A stretch of 64,000 bases of DNA from Methylomonas methanica. Lineage in GTDB: Bacteria; Pseudomonadota; Gammaproteobacteria; Methylococcales; Methylomonadaceae. Location: contig LUUF01000043.1 of assembly GCA_001644045.1 (NCBI GenBank), positions 180,922 through 244,921 of the forward strand, written 5' to 3'. The notes below the pieces were generated by a model that worked only from the letters and a program-made list of their open reading frames with translations, was not told where the DNA came from and made no database searches. Position 1 is the stretch's first letter. Each line of letters starts with the position of its first letter. Positions 9,825 to 18,948 of the stretch are shown here, one piece after another. A program made the translations under genes and the position numbers.

Positions 9825-11237
9825 ATGCAATTTGATTCGTTTTTATTTCTGATTTTTTGGCTTATCGTTTTAGTCCTGTATTACTCGATAAGTAATTGGC
9901 GAGCGCAAAAAATTGTTTTGCTAATAGCCAGCTATCTGTTCTATGCGGCCTGGAATCCGCCATTCGTAGTGTTGCTCTGGATTTCCACGACAGTGGATTT
10001 TTGGCTGGCCAAAACCATGGCGGCGGCGAAAAGCCAGGAACGCCGCAAAGGGTTGCTGACGATTAGTTTGTTGGTGAATCTCGGTTTCCTGGGGTTTTTT
10101 AAATACGCGGATTTCCTGAATCAAAGCTTTGCCGGCCTGCTCGGATTGGCGGGGATCAATTATCAACCGGCGCCTTTGGGCATCGTGTTGCCGATCGGCA
10201 TTTCCTTTTATACCTTCCAAACCTTGTCCTACACGCTGGACGTTTATCAACGCAAAACGCCAGCCGAAACTAGCTTTCTGGATTTTTCGCTGTTTGTGAC
10301 GTTTTTTCCGCAACTGGTGGCCGGGCCGATTGTCCGCGCACCGCAGTTCTTACCCCAGTGTAAAACGCCGCAAAAAGCCACCAGTCAACAATTCGTTTGG
10401 GGGCTAACGTTGTTTTTATTCGGCGTTTTCGCTAAAGCCATTTTGGCCGATACCGCCTTGGCGCCGGTAGTCGATCAGATTTACGCCACACCCGCCGCGT
10501 TTGCTGGTCCGGATGTCTGGCTGGGTGTGTTGGCGTTTTCCGGGCAAATCTTTTTCGACTTTGCCGGTTATTCCCTGTGCGCAATTGGCGCCGCGCTGAC
10601 CTTGGGTTTTAGCTTACCCGACAACTTTCATTGTCCGTACGGGGCGCTGGGCTTTTCGGATTTCTGGAAGCGCTGGCATATTTCGCTGTCCAGTTGGCTG
10701 CGGGATTATTTGTATTTTAGTTTGGGCGGTAGCCGCGGTAAGCCGGTCAGGACCGCGTTTAATTTAGTGTTGGTGATGATCTTGGGTGGCCTATGGCATG
10801 GCGCAGCCTGGACTTTTGCGGTCTGGGGGTGTTTGCACGGCTTGTTTCTGGTTGTCGAACACGGCATCAAACAAGTCACCGATTATCGTCCGGCAGGGCT
10901 TGGGCCGAAAGTGATTTTGATCTTGGTGACTTTTGTAATCGTGTCGCTGACCTGGATACCGTTTCGCGCACAAGGCTTCGACAATTTAGCGGCAATATTA
11001 GGGGCGCTGACCAATATGACTGGTAGTAGTGAATTAGCAATGCTTAGCAGGATTGTGGTCGTGGCGGTAATCGCAACAACCCTGGTTTGGCACATTGCCA
11101 GCCGGGAGATCAGGCTTGAACAGCGATTCGACAATTTCTCTCCCATGGTCAAAACCAGCGTCATCGCCTTGTTGATGGTTTGTGTGGGTATTTTTTCTAC
11201 TGGTGATAGCCGTGCATTCATCTACTTCCAATTCTAG
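9825..11237 (+). CDS. MBOAT-family O-acyltransferase (AlgI/PatA-like)
   Basis: A 470-residue polytopic membrane protein with the AlgI-type MBOAT signature: LPIGISFYTFQTLSYTLDVYQ, FFPQLVAGPIVRAPQFLPQ, FSDFWKRWHISLSSWLRDYLYFSLGGSR and GGLWHGAAWTFAVWG, which holds the presumed catalytic histidine. Such proteins move acetyl groups across the inner membrane for O-acetylation of a polymer (alginate, cellulose, peptidoglycan). The next gene encodes an SGNH-like protein, the usual periplasmic partner. The substrate is unknown; the neighbourhood (mltB, an FHA-lytic transglycosylase) makes peptidoglycan a reasonable guess, while no polysaccharide synthase is nearby. The 119-bp gap before it shows no clear promoter. 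Confidence 0.9.
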   Translation: MQFDSFLFLIFWLIVLVLYYSISNWRAQKIVLLIASYLFYAAWNPPFVVLLWISTTVDFWLAKTMAAAKSQERRKGLLTISLLVNLGFLGFFKYADFLNQSFAGLLGLAGINYQPAPLGIVLPIGISFYTFQTLSYTLDVYQRKTPAETSFLDFSLFVTFFPQLVAGPIVRAPQFLPQCKTPQKATSQQFVWGLTLFLFGVFAKAILADTALAPVVDQIYATPAAFAGPDVWLGVLAFSGQIFFDFAGYSLCAIGAALTLGFSLPDNFHCPYGALGFSDFWKRWHISLSSWLRDYLYFSLGGSRGKPVRTAFNLVLVMILGGLWHGAAWTFAVWGCLHGLFLVVEHGIKQVTDYRPAGLGPKVILILVTFVIVSLTWIPFRAQGFDNLAAILGALTNMTGSSELAMLSRIVVVAVIATTLVWHIASREIRLEQRFDNFSPMVKTSVIALLMVCVGIFSTGDSRAFIYFQF

Positions 11238-12285
11238 CGACCGTTTGCCTCAACAAGCCCTTAAACGTAGCTATCTGGCCGGGATGGCGATTGCCGTGCT
11301 GTTGTTGGCGGTCGTCGAGCTGAGATTACGGCAAATCGGTTTTCAGCCCACTGTGCAGGACAGCAAGGAATTATGGGCCACCGAGCGCAGTAAAGCCGCT
11401 TTGTTGGGTAAGCAGGCCCTGATCCTGGTCGGCGACTCGCGCATGCAACTGGATATGGATCTGGATGTGTTGGCCGCCACAACCGGTTTGACGCCGGTGC
11501 AACTGGCGATAGACGGCTCGGAGTTTTTACCGGTGTTGGCCGATTTGGCCACGGATGGCAGTATTACCGGTACCGTGTTGGTGTCCGGCGATGTCTGGAA
11601 ATTGGTGGAAAAATCGCACACCGACCGCGCCAACGAATGGATAAGCTTTTACCACAAAGAATACAAAGACCTGGTAGCGCCCAAGTTGGAAACGCTATTG
11701 AAAAGCCAGGTACAACAATGGTCCGCGCTATACGCCAGCGGCATGCCGGCCAGCGACTTATTGATACGCTTGATTACGCCCGGTCACGTTAAGCCGCTTT
11801 ATCTCAATACCAAAGCCAGTCGGCAACGCGACGCCGATTATGAATTGGTCGAGCAACCGATGTTTTACATCCAGCGAGTGTTACGCAACCTTGGGCAAAC
11901 GGTTGACCTAAACAAGGTGGCGACGCAAGCCGATTTCGAACGCCTGGTGATCGACACGTTGCAACAATCGTCGGCCACGCATTATGCGCCCGAGCAGTTT
12001 GCGTACGTCAACCGGCTAACCGATCGGATTCTGGAGCGGGGAGGTAAGGTCGCCTTTATCAATTTTCCGATGACGGGATTAATTTTTGCTATTGATGAGC
12101 ACCGGAGCCCTCGCGAATTCGGCTGGGATGTATTTGCCTCCCATAGCCGAGCAATTACTTTTAATTCTCAGGATTATCCGGCGTTAAACTTTGCATTGCC
12201 GGATGGCTCACATTTGGATATGCGAGATAAACAGGCGTTTACCGAACAGCTGGTTTCGGGATTAAAAGCTAAAGCGGTTTTTTGA
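11212..12285 (+). CDS. SGNH-hydrolase-like membrane-anchored protein, MBOAT partner
   Basis: The frame is open from a GTG at 11182; I prefer GTG 11212 (about 357 residues), which gives a short cytoplasmic tail and a signal anchor (YLAGMAIAVLLLAVVELRL). Both starts overlap the MBOAT gene. After the anchor comes ALILVGDSRMQLDMD, an SGNH block I with the candidate nucleophile Ser (residue 76), and near the C-terminus LPDGSHLDM with an Asp-x-x-His pair (331/334), as in AlgX, AlgJ and PatB-type acetyltransferases. It probably receives acetyl groups from the MBOAT protein in the periplasm and transfers them to a glycan. No named family was recognised over the middle of the protein, so the specific substrate is inference. 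Confidence 0.75.
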   Translation: MHSSTSNSSDRLPQQALKRSYLAGMAIAVLLLAVVELRLRQIGFQPTVQDSKELWATERSKAALLGKQALILVGDSRMQLDMDLDVLAATTGLTPVQLAIDGSEFLPVLADLATDGSITGTVLVSGDVWKLVEKSHTDRANEWISFYHKEYKDLVAPKLETLLKSQVQQWSALYASGMPASDLLIRLITPGHVKPLYLNTKASRQRDADYELVEQPMFYIQRVLRNLGQTVDLNKVATQADFERLVIDTLQQSSATHYAPEQFAYVNRLTDRILERGGKVAFINFPMTGLIFAIDEHRSPREFGWDVFASHSRAITFNSQDYPALNFALPDGSHLDMRDKQAFTEQLVSGLKAKAVF

Positions 12286-12337
12286 ATTCGCCGATACAAA
12301 ACAGCGATTATTAACCCAGTCCTTAAATTCTCTGTGG

Positions 12338-12403
12338 CCGTTATTTCTGTGAAAGCGGGAATCCATTGTAGCAAGTGGGCTTCCACCTGCGCGGGAGTGA
12401 CGA
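12338..12403. repeat. Degenerate REP-like inverted repeat
   Basis: Two imperfect arms read GTTATTTCTGTGAAAGCGGG on the left (from 12340) and, as reverse complement of the right arm, GTCACTCCCGCGCAGGTGG, with about 20 of 29 positions shared. This resembles the dispersed GTCATTCCCGCGAAAGCGGGAA-type intergenic palindromes of many proteobacteria. Lies between the SGNH gene and the FHA-transglycosylase gene. Confidence 0.5.
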
Positions 12404-12501
12404 TATTTAAGGGCCGGGTTAATACCCTGCTAGTCAGTAAATACAAGATTAATGCCGGATAGCAAGCTTTGGCGCGAGCAAAATAACGATGAGGCAAGTT
12501 G

Positions 12502-14196
12502 ATGGAAGACGATAAAACCGTTTTCATGGGGGTGAGCCCGTTTAAAGCAGCAGAAACGGATGCCGACCGCACCGTGTTAGCCAAGCCGGAGACGCTTCTG
12601 GTTGAGTTGCTGAATATCAGCGGGCAAGTAATCGCCAATTATGCGTTCGAAAACAGTTTTGGCGTCGGGCGGGCTCAAGAGAACTCGGTGGTCGTCAACG
12701 ATCAATCCATTAGCCGGCATCATCTGGAAATCAAGCGCGAGCCCGATGGCTGGTGGGTTGTTGACTTAAACAGCACGCACGGCGTGTATCTGGACAAACA
12801 ACGGCTGGCCGCTAAAACCAAGTTGCATTTGCCGGTTTTATTAGGCCTGGGCGTTTCGCCGTTTGAGCTGAAAATCGCCTCCGCGAATGCAAAACCCGTT
12901 TTACCCACGCCAAAAGACGATGCCACCTTGTTTGCCGCCGCGCAAACGCCTGTTTTAAATCAGCCCAAAGCCCCGCCTCCCAAGCCGCAACAAAATTTAT
13001 CGGCCGATGCCATCAAGAATCGCCTGCTGTCCGAGGAAGAATCGGCGGATATGGGCGATTACACCCGCATGGTGCGGCGGGTGATCCGCGAGGATAGAAC
13101 GGTCAGAACGAAAAACTATAAAAAGCTGATTTGGTCCTTGGGAGTCTTGTTTTTGATCTCCGCCGGCTTGGTGACCTATCAATATCTGGCGCTGGACAAT
13201 GCCCGCAAGTTGGCGATCAATATGTTCTACGACGTAAAAACCTTGGAAGTCAGTTTGTCGCAAGCCGATATACGGTTGGCGGAGAATGTCGAGTCCTTGG
13301 CCAAAGCCTTTGAAGAAGTAAAGGACGAAAAATTAAAGGTGTCTCAGGAGCGCATCAAAGCCGAACAGGCAAAAATTCTGGAAGAGAAAAAACGCTTGGC
13401 CGAGGAACGGCAAAAGCTGAAATTGATGAAAGCCAAATATCAGGAGTATCTAAAAGAAATCGATTTTCTGCGCCTGAGCTTTCCGACCGATGAACAATAT
13501 GAACGCGAGTTGATCACCCGCGTGGTCAGAGGTTTTGGGGAAAGCGAGTTGGAATTGCCGGACGAGTTTGTCACGCAAGTACGGCAATACATCAAAAACT
13601 GGCAGGATACAGCCCGGTTGCGCGTAGCCATTAAAAACATGCAAGATAACCAATATGGCACCATGGTCTTGGATGCGCTGGATAAGGAAGGCTTGCCGGC
13701 GTATTTTATGTACTTGCCGCTACAGGAAAGCAATTACGACACTAAAGCGATAGGGCCGGAGACGCGTTTTGGTATTGCGAAGGGTGCCTGGCAATTCTTG
13801 GCCACCACCGGCCAGGAATACGGTCTGCCGCCCGGACCGCTGGCGAATGTCAGAGAATACGACGAACAGGATGCGCGTTTCGACTTCGCGCAGGCCACCC
13901 AAGCTGGCGCGAAATACCTGAAATATATCTACAGCAAGCAAGCGCAAGCGTCCGGATTGTTGGTGATGGCTAGCTATAACTACGGCCATAATAAAGTGCG
14001 CGGGATGGTGGAAAAAATGCCCGATAACCCGCGCGACCGCAACTTCTGGAAATTCATCCAACAATACGAAATTCCGGTGGAAACCTACGACTACGTGTTT
14101 TACATCGTCTCGGCCGCGGTAATAGGCGAAGACCCCAAGCATTTCGGTTTCGACTTCAGCCCGCCGCTGTTACAAATATCTCAGGCCGTTAATTGA
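12502..14196 (+). CDS. FHA domain - transmembrane - lytic transglycosylase (SLT) fusion
   Basis: 564 residues from ATG 12502 (GAGG at 12491-12494). Order: N-terminal FHA domain (about 32-115) with VGRAQENSVVV, SISRHHLEI and NSTHGVYLD, the Gly-Arg, Ser-x-x-His and Asn-Ser-x-His-Gly contacts for phosphothreonine; a Pro-rich linker; one membrane helix (about 210-230); a long charged coiled coil (about 258-320); and an SLT/goose-lysozyme-like lytic transglycosylase domain (about 385-545) with catalytic Glu409 in MYLPLQESNYDTKAIG, GAWQFL and MASYNYGHNKVRGM. The FHA part should be cytoplasmic and the enzyme periplasmic, so it could tie a phosphorylation signal inside the cell to peptidoglycan cleavage outside. 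No Ser/Thr kinase is in the window. Confidence 0.88.
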   Translation: MEDDKTVFMGVSPFKAAETDADRTVLAKPETLLVELLNISGQVIANYAFENSFGVGRAQENSVVVNDQSISRHHLEIKREPDGWWVVDLNSTHGVYLDKQRLAAKTKLHLPVLLGLGVSPFELKIASANAKPVLPTPKDDATLFAAAQTPVLNQPKAPPPKPQQNLSADAIKNRLLSEEESADMGDYTRMVRRVIREDRTVRTKNYKKLIWSLGVLFLISAGLVTYQYLALDNARKLAINMFYDVKTLEVSLSQADIRLAENVESLAKAFEEVKDEKLKVSQERIKAEQAKILEEKKRLAEERQKLKLMKAKYQEYLKEIDFLRLSFPTDEQYERELITRVVRGFGESELELPDEFVTQVRQYIKNWQDTARLRVAIKNMQDNQYGTMVLDALDKEGLPAYFMYLPLQESNYDTKAIGPETRFGIAKGAWQFLATTGQEYGLPPGPLANVREYDEQDARFDFAQATQAGAKYLKYIYSKQAQASGLLVMASYNYGHNKVRGMVEKMPDNPRDRNFWKFIQQYEIPVETYDYVFYIVSAAVIGEDPKHFGFDFSPPLLQISQAVN

Positions 14197-14306
14197 ATTT
14201 TTTTGGTTTACTTTCGGCTATTAGCGAGCGGTTGTCGCTATTTACTTGACGTCCGATTAGGCTACCCTTTGATCTAAAAGTCGCTAAGCCAGTAATAGGA
14301 ATTGCT

Positions 14307-14678
14307 ATGCCATATACAGTGGAATGGGATGGAGCCGGACTCATCAAAAATTTAACCGGTTTTGTTAGCGCGTCTGAGTTCGCAAAGTCGGCTGCAGCCA
14401 CTACATCGCACTTCGAGTTTGACAGGGCTAAATACGTAATAAACGACTTTACTGAGGTAACTGGAGCGGACTTGATGAGTGCTTTGGAGGACGTGGCTGT
14501 GATGCGTCTCGGAGCGAGTCGAAATACCAGACCGAGACTCAAGGTAGCTTATGTAGGTAATGACGACACAATTAAAGACTTCGTTACCTCTCTGCTGTCA
14601 AGTGACTTAAATTGCGGATGGGACACCAAGGTGTTTGCCACGCGAGAGGCGGCAATGCTTTGGGTTGCAAAGGGATAG
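14307..14678 (+). CDS. Small protein of unknown function, possibly SpoIIAA/STAS-like
   Basis: 123 residues, ATG preceded by AGGAA. It begins MPYTVEWDGAGLIKNLTGFVSASEF and ends FATREAAMLWV; alternating beta/alpha character and the terminal 'REAAxxWV' helix recall SpoIIAA-like STAS proteins, but I could not confirm the family. No signal peptide or membrane helix. It stands alone between the FHA-transglycosylase gene and a convergent unknown gene. Real coding is supported by the ribosome site and clean open frame. Confidence 0.6.
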   Translation: MPYTVEWDGAGLIKNLTGFVSASEFAKSAAATTSHFEFDRAKYVINDFTEVTGADLMSALEDVAVMRLGASRNTRPRLKVAYVGNDDTIKDFVTSLLSSDLNCGWDTKVFATREAAMLWVAKG

Positions 14679-14791
14679 TAACTAAGGTGGTTTTGGTTTG
14701 AAGCGTATTGCCTAAGTCCCGTATTCCAGCACTGATGCCTGAATCAGGCGCATGGCGGGTTATAAAATCTTCGCCAAGCTCAAGAGCTACA

Positions 14792-15112
14792 TCAGGCCTC
14801 GAAGCCAATCTCAAAGGAAGAGAACCCCGATTCGTCGCCATAGATCAAAGACAGGCCGGACGGATCGGGTATGGTGATTTGCTTGGCCGAATAGGCGTCC
14901 AAAATTGGCGTGATGTGGCGTACCGATCCAGGCGTGGTGTAAACCAGAAAGACAGTGCCATCATCAGACCAGCCGCCGAACATTGCCATGCCCACGGGGC
15001 CGTTTCTCGCCACATACGCGGCCCGGAACGCGCCCAACAGTACGTAGACTTCACCGGATTCGTATTCCTGGCGCGAGAGCGTGATGCGGTGCCAACTCAT
15101 GGTTTTTGCCAT
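14792..15112 (-). CDS. Conserved-looking small protein, unknown function
   Basis: 106 residues from ATG 15112 with GGAAGGA upstream. The sequence (MSWHRITLSRQEYESGEVYVLLGAFRAAYVA...GMAMFGGWSDDGTVFLVYTTPGS) shows a compact soluble protein with no signal peptide or recognised motif. I do not recognise the family. It lies between the unknown STAS-like gene and flgL and is transcribed in the same direction as the flagellar genes, but 146 bp separates it from flgL. A short palindrome (GCCTGAATCAGGC, 14737-14749) follows its stop. Confidence 0.65.
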   Translation of the reverse strand: MAKTMSWHRITLSRQEYESGEVYVLLGAFRAAYVARNGPVGMAMFGGWSDDGTVFLVYTTPGSVRHITPILDAYSAKQITIPDPSGLSLIYGDESGFSSFEIGFEA

Positions 15113-15258
15113 TTCATTCCTTCCGTCACTAAATCAGCTTAATTGACCTACATGGCGCTGCTGCTTGATTTCGGTCAGCCACAAGAAATCTTAACATCGG
15201 AAGGCGATGCGGGCCATACAAGCTCTCAGCGGGCTATCTAAAGCCCCGCGTTTAAAAC

Positions 15259-16167
15259 TCAGGAAATGTAATTAAATAGCGACAGATTTTGCACCTTGGT
15301 AAAGGCTTGCTGCGCGGCTTGCAGCGATATTTGTTGCAGATTGAATTTGCTCAAGGCTTCGGCGTAGTCCAGATCGCCGATGTCCGAGGCGGTGGATTTG
15401 TTGTCCAGGATATAGTCGGCGTTTAAATTTTCCTGGTCGTCCAACGCGTTCAAGCGGGCGCCGGCCGATGCCCGAATGGTATCGAAGCGCACCAGCGCGG
15501 TATCCATGTCGTTCAAAGAGTTCTTATTGGGGGTGTTGGCTTTTAAATCAGCGGATATTTGCGCGACGGCTTGAAACACGTTGCTGATGCTGCCGGCTGT
15601 CAGCGGCGCGGCTTGAATGCTGCCGAACACTGATTCGCCGGGGTCGCCGTCGGTTACTTGCCGGCTGGGGCCTATCGCAATACTACGTTGGTTGGCGTCA
15701 CCCTGATAGGCGTAAGCCGGAGTATCGGTAAAAGCGGCCTGGTCGGTTTTGTACCCGGAAAAAATATACTCGCCGTTGGCATTTTTGGTGTTGGCGATGC
15801 TTAACAATTGCTTGTTCAGCTCGTCGATTTCCATTGCGATTTGCTTGCGGTTAGTGGCGGTGTTGCTATCGTTCAAGCCTTGTACGGTCAATTCCCTGAT
15901 TCTATGCAACACGCTACCTGCATTATCCAGGCCGGATTCTTCCAGGTCGAGTCTTTGCCGCGCCGCGCCGATATTGACTTGGTATTGCTGATTTTCCTTA
16001 ATATTCTGATTCAGGTCGATCATGCTGGTGGCGGCAACCGCATTTTCCGCGGGGCTCAGGTATTTTTTGCCGGACGATAGTTTTAGCTGAGTCTCGCTGA
16101 GTTTGGATTGTTGATCCAACATCGCGTTAAGACCGAGCTGATGATTCCATGAAGTTGAAATACGCAT
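15259..16167 (-). CDS. flgL: Flagellar hook-filament junction protein FlgL
   Basis: 302 residues with the flagellin-like N-terminus MRISTSWNHQLGLNAMLDQQSKLSETQLKLSSGKKYLSPAEN and a C-terminal helix (DYAEALSKFNLQQISLQAAQQAFTKVQNLSLFNYI). It is exported by the flagellar type III system and joins the FlgK ring to the filament. Last gene of the flgBCDEFGHIJKL series, 9 bp after flgK. Confidence 0.95.
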   Translation of the reverse strand: MRISTSWNHQLGLNAMLDQQSKLSETQLKLSSGKKYLSPAENAVAATSMIDLNQNIKENQQYQVNIGAARQRLDLEESGLDNAGSVLHRIRELTVQGLNDSNTATNRKQIAMEIDELNKQLLSIANTKNANGEYIFSGYKTDQAAFTDTPAYAYQGDANQRSIAIGPSRQVTDGDPGESVFGSIQAAPLTAGSISNVFQAVAQISADLKANTPNKNSLNDMDTALVRFDTIRASAGARLNALDDQENLNADYILDNKSTASDIGDLDYAEALSKFNLQQISLQAAQQAFTKVQNLSLFNYIS

Positions 16168-16176
16168 AATAATCTC

Positions 16177-17844
16177 CTAGCGAAATGCCCCGATCAGCGT
16201 GTCGAACAGCGAGTTGGCCACCGAAACGGCTTTGGCTGCTGCCTGATACGAATTTTGAAAATTGATGAGATTGGCCGCTTCTTCATCCAAGTTGACGCCG
16301 GATACGTTTTCCTTGGCGCTGGTAGCTTGCTTTAGCAGGGTTTCCTGGGCGGTGCGACCGACCGAAGCGGCATGGGTTTGCGAACCAACATCCGAGATCA
16401 TTTGCCCATAGACTTGGGTAAAGCTGGTTTTGCCGCCGAACATTTTTGGTTGGGTTTCCAGGTTTGCCAGCTTCAACGCATTGCTGTTATCGCCGGGCAG
16501 GCCGGTGGCGCTGGCGGCGGCGATTTGTCTTGGATTGGTGATGGCCGAGTTAACTTTTATTTTGGCGGCGGCATTAAAGTTAGGGCTGATCTGGAACGAA
16601 TCGCCAGTGGTCAAGGAGCCGCCGCTAAAGCTGATACTAAAACCGTTAGTCGCCGCCGTCGTCGCCAGAGTGGCGGCGCTTAAACCTGCGGTAGTGGTAT
16701 TGTCGCTTAAATTGGTCAGGCTAAAAGTTGCCGCCGGCACTGTTGCGGTAACATCCAGCCGATAGGCGGCGCCTAGGCCGGATGCCGAAGTCGGCGGCAC
16801 AAACGCGGTGGAAACCACCAGATTGCTATCGCTGACCGTCGCTTTAACTTGCGGGATTGGCGAATTCAAATCAAAAAAAGCCACATTGGTATTGCCGTTG
16901 ATGTCGTAGCCGGCTTTATGAATATTGTTAAATTCGGTAGCCAGTCCGGTAGCCAGCAGGCCTAGCTGCTGTTGCGCGGGATCCAACACCTGATCTCTAA
17001 AACGCAGGTTGCCGGATAGTTCGCCGCCGGAGAGTTGCTTGGAAATATCCTGGCCATTCAGCATGATCAGCTTTTGATTGACGTCGTTGCTGTCGCCCAC
17101 CACCGACAGTGTCGAAGCCGAGCTGCCCAGCACCAAGGGTTGGCCCTTACCGATAAACACGTTGTACGAGCCGTCGGCCTGAGCGACATAGGACACGTCG
17201 GCTTTTTCGGCGATTTTAGTCAGCAACAAATCGCGCTGATCCATCAATTCGTTGGGCATTTGCTTGCCGGACGAGCGGCCTATATCCGACACGATCTTCA
17301 CATTCAGTTCGGCTAGGGTTTTGGCAAAGCCGTTGAGTTCTTGAACCGAGCTGGTCACGTTATCGTTGACGCGTTTGCGCAAGTCGCCGAAGCGGGCGCT
17401 CATGGTGTTGAACTGTTGCGTCAGCGATTCGGCTTCGGTCAACATCACCTGGCGGGCGGCCACCGAACTGGGATCGTTGGCGACGCTGTCTATCGCATCG
17501 AAAAAGCTTTTCATGGCCGGTGCCAGGCCAGTGGTTTCGTCGGCGGTGATATTGTCGATTTGCGAAGACAAGGTGTAAAAACTGTCTATATCGTGAAACG
17601 TAGCGGTGCTGGAGCGGACTTGATTACTGATGAACTGGTCGTAGCTGCGGGTGATGTTGGCAACCTCGACACCATTGCCCATATAGCCGTTGCCGGTGAA
17701 TTGCTCGGGACGGGTGGCAAGTTCGACGCGTTGCCGGCTATAGCCTTCGGTATTGGCGTTGCTGATGTTGTTGCTGGTGGTTTCCAGCGAGCGCTGGAAC
17801 GCCGTCAGCCCCGACAATGCATTTCCGAGAATTCCAATGGCCAT
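16177..17844 (-). CDS. flgK: Flagellar hook-associated protein FlgK
   Basis: 555 residues. The N-terminal rod/hook signature (LGNALSGLTAFQRSLETTSNNISNANTEGYSRQRVEL) and the C-terminal SGVNLDEEAANLINFQNSYQAAAKAVSVANSLFDTLIGAF are both intact. The middle is an alanine-, serine- and threonine-rich surface domain (about 330-440) that varies among species. FlgK is the first hook-filament junction ring protein; its chaperone FlgN is encoded further along in this locus. Starts 10 bp after flgJ. Confidence 0.95.
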   Translation of the reverse strand: MAIGILGNALSGLTAFQRSLETTSNNISNANTEGYSRQRVELATRPEQFTGNGYMGNGVEVANITRSYDQFISNQVRSSTATFHDIDSFYTLSSQIDNITADETTGLAPAMKSFFDAIDSVANDPSSVAARQVMLTEAESLTQQFNTMSARFGDLRKRVNDNVTSSVQELNGFAKTLAELNVKIVSDIGRSSGKQMPNELMDQRDLLLTKIAEKADVSYVAQADGSYNVFIGKGQPLVLGSSASTLSVVGDSNDVNQKLIMLNGQDISKQLSGGELSGNLRFRDQVLDPAQQQLGLLATGLATEFNNIHKAGYDINGNTNVAFFDLNSPIPQVKATVSDSNLVVSTAFVPPTSASGLGAAYRLDVTATVPAATFSLTNLSDNTTTAGLSAATLATTAATNGFSISFSGGSLTTGDSFQISPNFNAAAKIKVNSAITNPRQIAAASATGLPGDNSNALKLANLETQPKMFGGKTSFTQVYGQMISDVGSQTHAASVGRTAQETLLKQATSAKENVSGVNLDEEAANLINFQNSYQAAAKAVSVANSLFDTLIGAFR

Positions 17845-17853
17845 GTTCGCCTC

Positions 17854-18903
17854 CTAACCCGCGCTTTTCAGAGCTGCTACCTGGGCCGCGGTTTGGCTGT
17901 GGTAGATCGTCATCACTTTTTCGGCATACCGTGGATCGGTGGCATAACCGGCTTGTTGCAGTTCGTGTAAATAGTGTCCGGCGTTGCCGGCTTTCTTCAA
18001 GGCTTCGCTGTAACGCGGATTGGTTTTTATAAAATTCACGTAATCGTCGAAGCTGTCTTTATAGGAATCGTAAGCCCGGAAGCCGGCCATTTCTTTTTTG
18101 GCGACGCCGCCGTCGTATTCCAGTGTCATGGTTTTGGCTTGTTTGCCTTGCCAGGACTTATCCGCCTTGATATTGAATAAGTTAAAACTGTTATCGCCCT
18201 GGGCATTTTTCACCATGCCTTGGCCCCAGCCGGTTTCCAGCGCCGCTTGGGCCAGTAATACGTTGGCATCCACACCCAGGTTGCGCGCGGCTTGTTCTGC
18301 GTGCGGCCGCAATTGGTTGACGAACTCGTCCCTGGACGTTAGCGGCCGATCATTATCGCTCCGCACTTTATCGTCCAGGGTTTGCCATTGGTCGGCCAGG
18401 ACTTTCTGGCTGCGTTCCAAGCGCGCTAGACTGCGTTCCAGGCTGCTTAAACCCGACGCATCTAGCGGCTGTTCTTCTGCCGCTTCGCCGGCGCGTAGCG
18501 ACTGGTGATTGTCGGGCTTGCTGCTGGCGCCGGTGCCGGCGGCACGATTCAAGAAATCGTTGGCGGTCAGTTGCTTGTCTTTTTCTTCGTCCTTGTCCTT
18601 GTTTTGTTTGGGCGACAATTGTTGGGCAATCAAATCCGCAAAGCCGATACCGGGTTTTCCAGCCAGATGCACGGACATTTGTTGGTCGTACATGTCTTGA
18701 TAAAACTGGGTTTGCTGGCTATCCAATATGCCCTCGGATAATTTAGCCTGACGCATGTTTTTCATGACCATGCCTAAAAACACCGACTCGAATTGTTTGG
18801 CAACTTCCTTGATCGCCTCGGGCGATTGCTCGCGGGCGCCTTGTTTAAGTTTCGCCAGGCCGTTGAAATCGGTATAAACCGAAGCGCTGTCTACGTTTAA
18901 CAT
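17854..18903 (-). CDS. flgJ: Flagellar rod assembly protein and muramidase FlgJ
   Basis: 349 residues from ATG 18903, which has GGAG upstream; an in-frame TTG 12 bp earlier is less likely. The N-terminal rod-binding domain (about 25-95: QFESVFLGMVMKNMRQAKL) is followed by a charged Lys/Asp-rich linker and a C-terminal glucosaminidase domain (about 190-345) with catalytic Glu223 in LLAQAALETGWGQGM. It caps the growing rod and locally opens peptidoglycan in the periplasm. The two-domain form is typical of beta/gammaproteobacteria. Confidence 0.95.
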   Translation of the reverse strand: MLNVDSASVYTDFNGLAKLKQGAREQSPEAIKEVAKQFESVFLGMVMKNMRQAKLSEGILDSQQTQFYQDMYDQQMSVHLAGKPGIGFADLIAQQLSPKQNKDKDEEKDKQLTANDFLNRAAGTGASSKPDNHQSLRAGEAAEEQPLDASGLSSLERSLARLERSQKVLADQWQTLDDKVRSDNDRPLTSRDEFVNQLRPHAEQAARNLGVDANVLLAQAALETGWGQGMVKNAQGDNSFNLFNIKADKSWQGKQAKTMTLEYDGGVAKKEMAGFRAYDSYKDSFDDYVNFIKTNPRYSEALKKAGNAGHYLHELQQAGYATDPRYAEKVMTIYHSQTAAQVAALKSAG

Positions 18904-18948
18904 GGGAGTCTCCAATAAGTCATCTAATCAACTGCTTTGTTACGTTCT

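Noticed and set aside
15229..15249. Terminator after flgL
   Set aside because: GCGGGCT pairs with AGCCCCGC only with a bulge and no T-run follows on the minus strand.
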